Shown piece by piece: positions 1 through 8,199 of a DNA stretch of 49,636 bases (the first letter of the stretch is position 1; each line of letters starts with the position of its first letter). Source of the stretch: Arcicella sp. (GTDB lineage: Bacteria > Bacteroidota > Bacteroidia > Cytophagales > Spirosomataceae); the NCBI GenBank assembly GCA_025354645.1, contig JANXML010000110.1:1-49636 (forward strand). Direction: 5' to 3'. Made by a program: the position numbers and the translations under genes. The notes under the pieces are model-generated. The model did no database searches. It saw nothing but the letters and a program-made list of their open reading frames with translations, and was not told the origin of the DNA.

Positions 1-1380
1 AAGGAACGTATCAAGTAACGGTAATCGACGGATTATGTAGTGCAGTTGGAACGGTGAAAGTCAGAGAGAAAGCAACGCCAACGGTAACCGTACCAACGCT
101 TGCAATTTGTGTTGGAACGACTGATACCTTAAAAGCCAGTGGTGCTGATAGTTATGCGTGGTCGAAAGGTGGAGTAACATTTACTTCAACAACAGCGAAA
201 TTAGCTATCTCTGAAATTGGAACTTACAAAGTAATCGGAACGACTCTTGGATGTTCAGCAACCACAACCGTTGAAGTTACACCAAAAGCAAATGTTGACA
301 TTAAAGCTCAATCGGTAGAGATTTGTACGGGTGGAGCGAAAGTGTTAACTGCAACAGGAGCTGGAACGGGTGGAACGTACACTTGGTCAGAAGTGGGCGG
401 AAGCTTCACGGCAACGGGTGCAAGTGTAACAGTGCCAAAAGCAGGAACCTATTCTGTAACAGGAAAAACGCTTGAAGGATGTACTGGAACGGCAACGGCT
501 ACTTTGACCATCAAGGATAATCCAAAAGTGGTGATCACGGGTGACACTGTAATTTGTAAAGGAACGAAAGCTACTTTAACAGCTTCTGGAAAAGGAACTT
601 ACGCTTGGACACAAAACTTAGGAACGTTTACGGCATCAACCGCTGAGGTACAAGTAGGTGAAGGAACGTATCAAGTAACGGTAATCGACGGATTATGTAG
701 TGCAGTTGGAACGGTGAAAGTCAGAGAGAAAGCAACGCCAACGGTAACCGTACCAACGATTGCCATTTGTGTTGGAACAACCGATACCTTAAAAGCCAGT
801 GGTGCTGATAGTTATGCGTGGTCGAAAGGAACAAAAACCTTCACCACGACAACGGCGAAATTAGCCATCAATGAAACGGGAACGTACACTGTGATTGGAA
901 CAATCAATGGATGTACTGCCACGACAACGGTTGAAGTTACACCAAAAGCAAATATTGACATCAAAGCTCAATCAGTGGAGATATGCACAGGTGGAGCCAA
1001 AGTGTTAACGGCATCAGGAGCAGGAACGGGTGGAACTTACACTTGGTCTGACGCAGGAACCTTCACGGCAACGGGTGCCAGTGTAACCGTACCGAAAGAT
1101 GGAACCTACTCAGTAACAGGTAAAACCCTCGAAGGGTGTACTGGAACGGCAACGGCAACTTTAACTATCAAGGACAATCCAACGGTAAGTATCTTAGGTA
1201 AAACAATAATCTGTTCAGGTGATAAAACTACGCTGACAGCCTCTGGAATGGGAACATTTGCTTGGACACAAACTTTATCAGGTACATTCACCGCATCAAC
1301 GGCAGAAGTACAAGTAGGTGCAGGAAGCTATCAAGTAATTGTGACCAGCGGTTCATGTAGTGCCACAGGAACGGTGAAAG
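1..1380 (+). repeat. 660-bp tandem super-repeat inside the Ig-like gene
   Basis: Bases 1-60 and 661-720 are identical over the full 60 nt, and a diverged third start lies at 1321 with exactly the same 660-bp offset. One super-repeat encodes 220 residues, i.e. three distinct Ig-like modules in fixed order (ICVGTTDTL, EICTGG, IICKGT types). Small 3-nt length differences inside the modules compensate each other, so the 660-bp register is kept. Downstream of about 1390 the modules become non-identical. Confidence 0.9.
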
Positions 1381-2669
1381 TGGTAAATGATAAGTTTATA
1401 TCAATAAGTGCTGGACCAGCAACGGTTTGCGAAGGAGCTTTAACGGCAACTTTAACGGGTGGAGCAGAGTTTGAATCGGGTATTAAGTCTTACGAATGGT
1501 CGGGATCAAGTGGTAAATTTACTTCAACAGAAGCATCATTGACCATCACGAAACCAACGGCAACGGCTACTTATACTTTAACAGTTACCTCAAAAGCAGG
1601 TTGTACGGCAACTGCAACGGCAATCTTAACCGTAACGCCAGCGGTAACGAACACGGCAAATGTACCAATCTGTAAAGGTGGTGAAGCAACCTTGAAAGCA
1701 AGTGTTGAAACGGGAGCAACTTACTTATGGTCTAACGGAGCAACTACTTCGAGTATCAAAGTAATAAAGGCTGACACGTATGAAGTAACCATCATCGAAA
1801 CTGCCACAGGCTGTATCTCGAAAGGTAAATTCATCGTAACAGAAAGTGCTGCTGCAAAAGCTGAAATTACTGGAAATACTTCATTATGTACTTCAACTTC
1901 AACCAAGTTGACCATCAATGAAGGAACATTAGGTGAGACTTATACATGGACGGGTGCAGGATTTACTTCAACAAGCCAAACCATAACGGTAAGCAAACCA
2001 GGTGAATATGGAGTGATTGTGAAAACCAAGGAAGGTTGCGAAGGCACAGCCAAAGTAACCGTAACGGCAGGATTCACACCAACCGCAGTTTGTGGACCAG
2101 TTTGTGTCGGTGACAGCATCAGATTCAGTGCAACGCAATTGAAAGGTTTAACTTATTCATGGACGAAAACTGAAAGTACATTCACTGCATCATCCGCAGA
2201 TCCTAAGTTGTTGAATGTACAACAATCTGATGCAGGAGTTTACCAAGTAGTGATAACGGGTGGCGGATGTACGGCAACGGTTGTAGCGACCTTAGTAGTG
2301 TACGACAAACCAACGGGAATCAAAGCAGTAGCTCAGAATTCAACTTGTGACGCAGACTTGTCTAAGAACGATGGAAGCATCAAATTAACAGGATTTGCAA
2401 CAGGATTGAAATACGATATTGTGGAAGGAGCAACTTACACAGGTACGAAGAAATACTTGGATGCCACAGATATTCCAGTCAATGGAATTGTGAAATCTGG
2501 TATTGCCAACCCAGCAACCAATGCAGGAACTAAGTTTACTGTTCGTGTATTCAATGTCAATAATTGTTACGAAGATTATCCAGTAACGATTCAGCAAGTA
2601 ATTTGCTCATGCGGTGAAGCGAAATGTGTACCATACGGTGTTGTGAAGACAAAAAGCGGGAAAAAATAA
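1..2669 (+). CDS. Giant Ig-like repeat surface protein, C-terminal part (5' truncated by window)
   Basis: The reading frame is open from the first bases; the track's start at 54 is only an internal GTG, and the upstream codons read GTYQVTVIDG, which recurs 220 residues later. The visible ~890 residues are successive ~70-75-residue Ig-like modules (pattern IC.G...TL.ASG...Y.WS...GTY.V....GC.A.A), each with a Cys near its start and another near its end, as in Ig_7/PKD-like repeats of Bacteroidota cell-surface proteins. Residue content is Thr/Gly/Val/Ala rich. The end is SCGEAKCVPYGVVKTKSGKK: short, basic and Cys-containing, and not an obvious T9SS type A or type B sorting domain. The role is probably adhesion, gliding or matrix, by family analogy only. 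A strong hairpin follows the stop directly. Confidence 0.85.
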   Translation, partial: GTYQVTVIDGLCSAVGTVKVREKATPTVTVPTLAICVGTTDTLKASGADSYAWSKGGVTFTSTTAKLAISEIGTYKVIGTTLGCSATTTVEVTPKANVDIKAQSVEICTGGAKVLTATGAGTGGTYTWSEVGGSFTATGASVTVPKAGTYSVTGKTLEGCTGTATATLTIKDNPKVVITGDTVICKGTKATLTASGKGTYAWTQNLGTFTASTAEVQVGEGTYQVTVIDGLCSAVGTVKVREKATPTVTVPTIAICVGTTDTLKASGADSYAWSKGTKTFTTTTAKLAINETGTYTVIGTINGCTATTTVEVTPKANIDIKAQSVEICTGGAKVLTASGAGTGGTYTWSDAGTFTATGASVTVPKDGTYSVTGKTLEGCTGTATATLTIKDNPTVSILGKTIICSGDKTTLTASGMGTFAWTQTLSGTFTASTAEVQVGAGSYQVIVTSGSCSATGTVKVVNDKFISISAGPATVCEGALTATLTGGAEFESGIKSYEWSGSSGKFTSTEASLTITKPTATATYTLTVTSKAGCTATATAILTVTPAVTNTANVPICKGGEATLKASVETGATYLWSNGATTSSIKVIKADTYEVTIIETATGCISKGKFIVTESAAAKAEITGNTSLCTSTSTKLTINEGTLGETYTWTGAGFTSTSQTITVSKPGEYGVIVKTKEGCEGTAKVTVTAGFTPTAVCGPVCVGDSIRFSATQLKGLTYSWTKTESTFTASSADPKLLNVQQSDAGVYQVVITGGGCTATVVATLVVYDKPTGIKAVAQNSTCDADLSKNDGSIKLTGFATGLKYDIVEGATYTGTKKYLDATDIPVNGIVKSGIANPATNAGTKFTVRVFNVNNCYEDYPVTIQQVICSCGEAKCVPYGVVKTKSGKK

Positions 2670-2732
2670 GTTTTAGGGAGTCGTTGTTAGGTTTTAGGTA
2701 ATAATCTAAATCCTAACAACCCAACCTAAAAC
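2670..2732 (+). terminator. Nested inverted repeat just after the repeat-protein stop
   Basis: Outer arms GTTTTAGG (2670-2677) and CCTAAAAC (2725-2732) enclose inner arms GTTGTTAGG (2683-2691) and CCTAACAAC (2712-2720). The structure starts at the last base of the stop codon. There is no long T run, so it may be a terminator, a 3'-end stabiliser or both. Confidence 0.6.
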
Positions 2733-3166
2733 AAGTACGGTTAGGTGTTAGGACTAAATGATTTTCATCGGTTTTATTTACGAATAGGAAACATGAATGG
2801 AGCTAAGTTAATCATTTCTAACCCTAATCCTACTTAATTAAAAGACTTGAAATGTTTGGCAGACAAAAGAGCCTGCAAACATCATAGATAGAGTAAACGT
2901 GAAATTGGGATAAGAAAAGAAAGAAATTTCAATTTTTAAATGAAGGAAGAAAAGTTTTCAATGCGAGCGAAGACTATCCCTGACCCATGTATGCAAAGCC
3001 CTTAATCATTGATTGAGGGCTTTCTTTTTGAACTTCAAAGATGTAATGTATTGATAGCTATATTAATAGAATTTTAGGTAGATTATTTCGTTATAATTGA
3101 AAATCATTCCAACCTTTCTATTTTAAAAAGGGTCTTTATGAAACAATTTCTTAATTATTAAAAAAA
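2733..3166 (+). other. Non-coding interval with hairpins
   Basis: No convincing ORF. The interval holds a short hairpin (TGTTTGGCAG at 2853-2862 against CTGCAAACA at 2873-2881, one bulged G) and ends in a textbook terminator at 2995-3028. A terminator about 265 bp after the previous structure suggests that something is transcribed here, either a long 3' UTR or a small RNA. After the terminator there is only AT-rich sequence leading to the lipoprotein gene. Confidence 0.4.
2995..3028 (+). terminator. Intrinsic terminator, plus strand
   Basis: AAAGCCCTTAATCA (2995-3008) pairs with TGATTGAGGGCTTT (3010-3023) with a single G-T wobble; the innermost pairs must open to form a loop. CTTTTT follows on the plus strand. 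Confidence 0.85.
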
Positions 3167-3592
3167 ATGAAAAATTTATTAACCATATCTTTATTCTTCT
3201 TTTTTGCCAATGTGGGATGTACCAGTAAAGAGGATGCCACGTCAAGAAAATTGGGAGACACTTTTCAATTAAAAGCCAGTGAATCAGTCAGTTTTAGTGA
3301 TAATGGAAGTTTGATTGTTGCTAAATTGATAAATATTCAAGACAGCCGTTGTCCGAAAGATGTGCAGTGTATTCGTGCGGGGGAAGCAATTGTAATATTG
3401 GATTTGCAGATTGGCAATGAGCAATTCAACGGATTGAAAGTCTGTGTAGGCTGTGAAAAAGAAATGAATATTACTGAATCAACCGTGATTAAAGCAAAAT
3501 CAAAAACTTATACTCTCAAATTAATTTCTGTTGATCCATATCCAATTTCTACGGTATTAGCCACGCCAACGGCAACCTTAGTGATAAATTAG
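3167..3592 (+). CDS. Small predicted lipoprotein of unknown function
   Basis: 141 residues. The N-terminus is a lipoprotein signal peptide with hydrophobic core ISLFFFFANVGC, so the lipidated Cys is residue 18. The mature part is a compact beta-rich domain with the motif SRCPKDVQCIRAGEAIV and a further Cys pair in CVGCEK. I recognise the CP..V.C...GEA pattern from uncharacterised Bacteroidota lipoproteins but cannot give a function. It stands alone between a terminator and a transposase relic. The start is supported by the signal peptide; there is no clear Shine-Dalgarno, which is normal in this phylum. Confidence 0.75.
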   Translation: MKNLLTISLFFFFANVGCTSKEDATSRKLGDTFQLKASESVSFSDNGSLIVAKLINIQDSRCPKDVQCIRAGEAIVILDLQIGNEQFNGLKVCVGCEKEMNITESTVIKAKSKTYTLKLISVDPYPISTVLATPTATLVIN

Positions 3593-4046
3593 GGTGTTAT
3601 AAATTTTGCTTTTGACGGTGTTTTACATATGTTAGTGTTTTCACAAACAAAGGCGAAACACCAATAAAGGCGAAAATACACAGACAACGGTAAAGGTGTT
3701 TAAAACAGATTTGACTGGGCATCTGCTATGCCATCTAATCCTGTATCCTTCTAATATTTGTTTTTTATCTACCAAGGTAGAGATAAAATATAGTACAGGT
3801 TCAAATGATTATCTTTTTCATTTTTGACAATCACCACTGAGTAAGTATTCTCCCTCATTTGGAACTGTTTGATAACACCTTTTATCGGATTTCCTCAGAA
3901 GAATGCCCACCTTTTTATTTTACTGATGCCGAGCGACGGTTGCCAGTAAATGGGAATAATAATACTTGATAAACGATACACAGTGTCAATAAGTGAACAC
4001 ATTTTGCACCTCTTTTCAATTGTGTTCCATCCAAAATAATGTATTT

Positions 4047-4062
4047 GCGGAATGCCGCCCGA
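4047..4062. repeat. 16-bp GC-rich palindromic repeat, copy 1
   Basis: GCGGAATGCCGCCCGA, identical to 4145-4160. It contains an imperfect palindrome, GCGG-AATG-CCGC. Taking out 12 bp here leaves the frame and restores a smoother transposase reading (SIRKYIILDG instead of SIRAAFRKYIILDG). Confidence 0.7.
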
Positions 4063-4144
4063 ATACTTTCTGAGAGAGTTTTGTAAATCATTTCCAGAAT
4101 ACAATCAATGAGTTTATTATTGGCAGAATCGGAAATATTAAAAA

Positions 4145-4160
4145 GCGGAATGCCGCCCGA
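4145..4160. repeat. 16-bp GC-rich palindromic repeat, copy 2
   Basis: Exact second copy of GCGGAATGCCGCCCGA, 98 bp from the first and in the same orientation, again inserted in frame in the transposase relic (HLIGSGGIPLFNIS). It stands out against the AT-rich surroundings. Confidence 0.7.
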
Positions 4161-4511
4161 CCCTATCAAGTGTTTGTAGTGCGAACATGAAACGTTTTTT
4201 TCATTCTCCAAGAGTTGAGGTGAGTAATCTTTCATCACACTTAGATTAGTTGAACGGGAGATTATGATGGCGTTACAAACGAGAGGTAAATTTTCTATTA
4301 ACGATTGATTAGGCATCCCCCCTTAAATTTAAAAAATACATACCAAATTGACATATAACTGGATTGGACTTCACGATAACTTGGTTTTTTTTAGCAGCAA
4401 ACGAGTTACGGAAGCCTATCCCGTTTTTAAATAATATTTCGCCCTGTATGTTTACCAGTAAAGAGCTTTTACCCAAAATGTTCAGACCCCATTTTTTGAT
4501 GCTTTCCCTTT

Positions 4512-6296
4512 TTATAGAAAAACAGCTTCGTACATTCCTTCAATCAAATCCTTGTAATTATTGTGAATAACTTTTCTTTTTAATTTCAAGGTTGGAGTTA
4601 GTTCGCCGCTGTCAATGGTAAAAAGTTTTGGAAGTAACTCTACTTTCTTAACTTGTTCATACTGAGCTATACTTTTCATTAACTCTTTGACTTCTTCGTC
4701 AAATTTTTCTTTAACCTTCTGATTTTTAACTATTTGCGAATCATCGGAATATATTATTCCATTTTTTGAACACCAATCTTTCAGAGCATTAAATTCTGGA
4801 ATCAACAATGCCGATGGGAATTTTTGTCCATCTCCTACTACGATGGCTTGTTCTATCAATAACGATTCTTTCAATTTGTTTTCCACCAATTGCGGAGCAA
4901 CATATTTTCCGCCCGATGTCTTGAAAATCTCATTCTTTCTGTCCGTAATTTTTAAATATTTTCCTTCCGAAAGTTCGCCTATATCTCCCGTATGAAACCA
5001 TCCTTGTGAGTCTATTACTTCCGCAGTTGCTTCTGGCTTTTTATAATAACCTTTCATTATTGATGGACCTTTTACGCATATTTCACCGTCTTCGGCAATT
5101 TTCACTTCGATATTTGGCAATACTTTACCTACACAACCTATTCTGAAATCATTGAGGTCGCAAGCTGATACTACTGGTGAGGTTTCGGTAAGTCCGTACC
5201 CCTCGGCAATAGGAATGCCTGCCGCCCAAAAAATCCGTGACAAACGTGGTTGCAATGCCGCTGAACCCGAAACTATTAATTTAATATTTCCTCCCAAAGC
5301 CTCTTGCCATTTACTGAATATCAGTTTACGGGCTAATTTCAATTGTGTATCATACCACCAGCCCATTGGTTTCATCGGGTCGTATTTCAAGCCTAAATTT
5401 AACGCCCAAAAGAATAGTTGTTTTTTTACACCTGTTAATTCGTGACCTTTTGAAACAATTTTATCATACACTTTTTCTAATAGTCGGTGTACGGTTGCAA
5501 ACCCATGCGGTTTTATTTCCCGCAGATTATCTGCAATTGTTTCCATACTTTCAGCATAATAAATCGACACACCGTAGTACATATAAACGTATATATCCAT
5601 ACGCTCATAGATATGACAAAGCGGCAAGAAACTCAATGCTCTATATTCGGGCTTTAAATCCATTGCTTTTGCCTCAATAATTCCATCTAAATTTGCGACT
5701 ATATTATTGTGAGTCAGCATTACTCCTTTGGGCTGTCCCGTTGTGCCAGAAGTGTAGATAAGTGTCAATAAATCTTCTGGATTTACGGCAGCTTTATACG
5801 GTTCTAATTGGCTTGCATCTTCACCTTTTGCCGAATCTCTGAGTTCTTCCCAATGATTTACTCCTGTTACTTTATCAAATGTATAAATTCCTTGAATTCC
5901 TGCTAATGATTCCGTGGCTTGGCGAACCTTTGCCAACAAGGTTGCATCGGAAACAAAGATAAATTTCACCTCTGCATCATTGAAAATATAGCGATAGTCC
6001 TCAACAGTTATGGTGGGATACATAGGCACAGAAACTGCACCCAGTTGTTGCACGCCCAATTCTATAAAATTCCATTCGGGTCTGTTGGGTGAAATTAAAG
6101 CAATTTTATCATCTTTTTTTACTCCTAACTTCAATAAGCCAATACTTATTTCATTGGCGATATTTACCATTTCTTTGGCACTGTATTTTTTCCATATTCC
6201 ATTTACTTTACTGGCTAAGGCATCTTCTTTATTTACGGGAAGTGTACAATTGGGCAATAAATCGAATACTCTGGTTACATTAGGATTACTTTTCAT
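4512..6296 (-). CDS. Long-chain fatty acid-CoA ligase (AMP-forming)
   Basis: 594 residues, typical length for FadD/FAA-type ligases. It activates fatty acids to acyl-CoA with ATP through an acyl-adenylate. Motifs: P-loop YTSGTTGQPKGVM (residues ~181-193), GYGLTETSPVV (adenine binding), GWFHTGDIGEL (conserved Asp), ITDRKNEIFKTSGGKYVAP (hinge and C-terminal domain). No signal peptide, so cytoplasmic or peripheral to the inner membrane. The start MKSNPNVTR is 31 bp after the stop of the SCP2 gene, so the two are probably one operon. The lipid-binding partner fits a role in fatty acid import or beta-oxidation. The exact chain-length preference cannot be read. Confidence 0.93.
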   Translation of the reverse strand: MKSNPNVTRVFDLLPNCTLPVNKEDALASKVNGIWKKYSAKEMVNIANEISIGLLKLGVKKDDKIALISPNRPEWNFIELGVQQLGAVSVPMYPTITVEDYRYIFNDAEVKFIFVSDATLLAKVRQATESLAGIQGIYTFDKVTGVNHWEELRDSAKGEDASQLEPYKAAVNPEDLLTLIYTSGTTGQPKGVMLTHNNIVANLDGIIEAKAMDLKPEYRALSFLPLCHIYERMDIYVYMYYGVSIYYAESMETIADNLREIKPHGFATVHRLLEKVYDKIVSKGHELTGVKKQLFFWALNLGLKYDPMKPMGWWYDTQLKLARKLIFSKWQEALGGNIKLIVSGSAALQPRLSRIFWAAGIPIAEGYGLTETSPVVSACDLNDFRIGCVGKVLPNIEVKIAEDGEICVKGPSIMKGYYKKPEATAEVIDSQGWFHTGDIGELSEGKYLKITDRKNEIFKTSGGKYVAPQLVENKLKESLLIEQAIVVGDGQKFPSALLIPEFNALKDWCSKNGIIYSDDSQIVKNQKVKEKFDEEVKELMKSIAQYEQVKKVELLPKLFTIDSGELTPTLKLKRKVIHNNYKDLIEGMYEAVFL

Positions 6297-6327
6297 GAAG
6301 TGGTTTTTTTAATTTTTTAAAATTTTC

Positions 6328-6612
6328 CTAAAATAATGACTGTAATTTCATGGCAACACTCATTTCGCCCGTTATCTTCAACTTACCAAACATAAAGGCT
6401 GTCATAGGATTCAAATCGCCTGATATTAAGCCTTCCAAATCGCTTTGACTCACAGCAATTGTACAATCTGCCGCATCGTCTGAGTTACTTACTTGTCCAT
6501 CGGCACTGAGTAAAATATTACCGTCTTCCGTAGCAAATTTGATTGATGAACCTACACCGCCTTTGACAGCCGCAAGGGTTTTGATTTTTTCTGTTAATTC
6601 TAAAAAATTCAT
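6328..6612 (-). CDS. SCP2 sterol/lipid-binding domain protein
   Basis: 94 residues making up a single SCP2 domain. The C-terminal LISGDLNPMTAFMFGKLKITGEMSVAMKLQ is the family's hallmark (G-D-x-NP...AFM.GK.K..G....A..L). SCP2 domains bind acyl-CoAs, fatty acids or sterols in a hydrophobic tunnel. It is directly upstream of the acyl-CoA ligase on the same strand, which suggests carriage of the ligase's substrate or product. The protein has no signal peptide, so it is cytosolic. Confidence 0.9.
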   Translation of the reverse strand: MNFLELTEKIKTLAAVKGGVGSSIKFATEDGNILLSADGQVSNSDDAADCTIAVSQSDLEGLISGDLNPMTAFMFGKLKITGEMSVAMKLQSLF

Positions 6613-6720
6613 TTTGAGATTGATTATATTTGAATATTACATTATGTGAAATTGCAAAAAAATGCACCCACTTTGGGCGAATTACCTTCCTAAAATTTTT
6701 TTAACTTTGTTGTATGATAT

Positions 6721-7113
6721 TTAGTATGATACATTTGGCATTCGATAATCCTCAATCGTATCCATTGCTCCACAAAACTCCACATTATTATAGTCTGGAT
6801 CATAGAAATAAACTGCCGTATTTCCTCCCGTTTCGCCATCGCCCATTGGTGGATTATTGTTGTGCGTAACTGTGCCATAATTGGGAATATAACCTTTCTC
6901 ACGGGCTTGTTTTTCAAAATTAAGCACATCTTGTACTCGGTTTCCGCTTACTTCTAAGGCAAAATGAAAAAAACTCATGCCCGATGGTACGCTGATTTTA
7001 CCTTGTTCGTCTTGTTCTTCTACCAACACCAAACACTCGGGGTGGTCAGCACCACTCATATAACAACAACGAATCGTGTAACCGTTTTTGAAAGGATGTG
7101 GCTCTGTGTGCAT
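6721..7113 (-). pseudogene. C-terminal part of a VOC (glyoxalase/extradiol dioxygenase-like) protein, N-terminus lost
   Basis: 130 residues. TAVYFYDPDYNNVEF is the end of a VOC domain with the metal-ligand Glu, and MSFFHFALEV carries the preceding His. The frame is open upstream of this ATG only to about 7156 (PNAIPTPDFMHTEP), where it meets a TGA. The ~40-60 residues of the first beta-alpha-beta module and its His ligand are missing. The upstream bases are instead the coding sequence of a truncated monooxygenase in another frame. So a deletion seems to have joined two neighbouring genes. A short functional protein cannot be excluded, but half of the metal site is gone. Confidence 0.65.
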
Positions 7114-8111
7114 GAAATCGGGCGTGGGGATAGCGTTCGGTTTGGTAGGTTTTCAACAAAGAACTTGACGATTGTTTTTGGAGAACGGCATCTATTTTCC
7201 AAGTCAGATTCATTATATCTCTGAAACCCGCCGCCATGCCTTGCCCAACGTAGGGCGGCGTAGTGTGGGCAGCATCTCCCGCCAAAAAAATATTATCCCG
7301 TTGCCATTCTTTTACCAGCGTACTTTTTACCGAATATATAACCCCATGTTGGATTTTGAGGTTATCGGTTTCCACATCAATTTCTTTGAGCATATTTTTT
7401 ATAACCGATTCATTTTCAATGGTTTGCTTGCTCAATCCTTTGGTATAATTCAATTCCCAACGTTTGTGGTTGTCCACGCCGTTCATTCTTACCCAAGGTT
7501 GTTTGGAACAACAAATCTTTTGAACGGTATTGAATTTATCTGGTGTTGGACGTATCAAAACCTAAATCGTTGATGGCAATACCTAATTTGTTTCGAGTAA
7601 AACTTTTTGCTCCATCACTGGCAATAAAATAGCTTGCTTTTGCAATTTGTTCGTGTTTTGAAAAAACTATAATTCGCTCCTTTTCTTGCCGAAAATCGGT
7701 AATATCTTTCCCAAACATTAAGGTTACGTTAGGGAAACGTTCGCAGCCTTTCCGCAAAATGGATTCTAATTCGGGTTGCAGGAATAAAAAGTGCGAAGAA
7801 GCAAATCCGCTTTCTGAAATCGTTTTGGCACTGAACAAAACGTTGAAGTTTTTATCAACTATTTCCAGCCCATCTGAGGGTTTCAGGCGAGGCATCAACT
7901 CGTCGAGCAAGCCAACCGACTGAACTATACGCACAATTTCCTCATCAATATGAATAGCTCTGGGAAAATTGAAGGCTGTTTCAAATCTATCAACGCCCAA
8001 TACCCGATAGCCCCGCAACCCCAAGGTATTGCACGCCAACAAGCCAACGGGTCCTAAACCACAAATGACAATATCGAAGAAATTGGAACTATTATTTTCG
8101 TTGTTTTGCAT
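7114..8111 (-). pseudogene. FAD-dependent aromatic-ring monooxygenase (MhpA/PheA-like), frameshifted and 3'-truncated
   Basis: The first part (7536-8111) begins with a Rossmann FAD motif, VICGLGPVGLLACNTLGLRGYRVLGVDR, and reads to KLGIAINDLGFD, then stops. The second part is in another frame (from about 7558): LIRPTPDKFNTVQ...HKRWEL...NIFLAGDAAHTTPPYVGQGMAAGFRDIMNLTWK, i.e. the GD FAD motif. Family members have about 8 extra residues (type DEPWLVVDV) between these parts, so a small deletion changed the frame. After YQTERYPHAR the normal C-terminal ~150 residues are absent and the sequence runs into the VOC gene. Family role: hydroxylation of phenolic compounds with NAD(P)H and O2. It is not expected to be active. 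Confidence 0.8.
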
Positions 8112-8199
8112 CGTTCTACACTTATTGATGCAAAATTGAAGAGGATTTTTGTGATAACTTTTTCGCTATCTAAAAAAATGAAAATGCCCGAAAAGTTTT

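Larger units (their letters stand above)
3690..4316 (-). pseudogene. Decayed IS4-like DDE transposase
   Basis: The minus-strand ORF 3915-4316 (133 aa) contains ILDGTQLKRG followed by VHLLTLCIVYQ. This matches the region around the first catalytic Asp of IS4-family transposases (usual form LDRTNWK.G...IN.LML.IVYKG). Next, in shifted frames, come GGHSSEEIR (cf. KGNSSTEER) and, near 3730-3755, GYRIRW, the start of the YREK signature; the Glu/Lys part is scrambled and most of the middle is missing. So it is a non-functional remnant with frameshifts and deletions. No terminal inverted repeats or target duplication could be recognised. Two 16-bp GC-rich repeats sit inside it. Confidence 0.6.

Noticed and set aside
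1-2669. CRISPR array or satellite DNA suggested by the repetitive bases
   Set aside because: The repeats are in one open frame with 660-bp period and Ig-like protein pattern; there are no short repeat/spacer units and no cas genes.
3764-3790. TTTATCTACC / GGTAGAGATAAA inverted repeat as an IS end
   Set aside because: It lies inside the transposase relic, needs a 2-nt bulge and has no counterpart at the other side.
4364-4570. 68-aa plus-strand ORF
   Set aside because: It overlaps the end of the acyl-CoA ligase gene, has no signal or domain, and looks like a chance frame.
6655-6680. Third copy of the shared promoter motif (TCGCCCAAAGTGGGTGCATTTTTTT, minus strand) upstream of the SCP2 gene
   Set aside because: It is only partly similar (extra base, several mismatches) and no -7 element lies at the 17-nt distance; kept as chance similarity.
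6690-6929. 79-aa minus-strand ORF overlapping the VOC fragment
   Set aside because: Alternative frame of the VOC coding sequence, with no own features.
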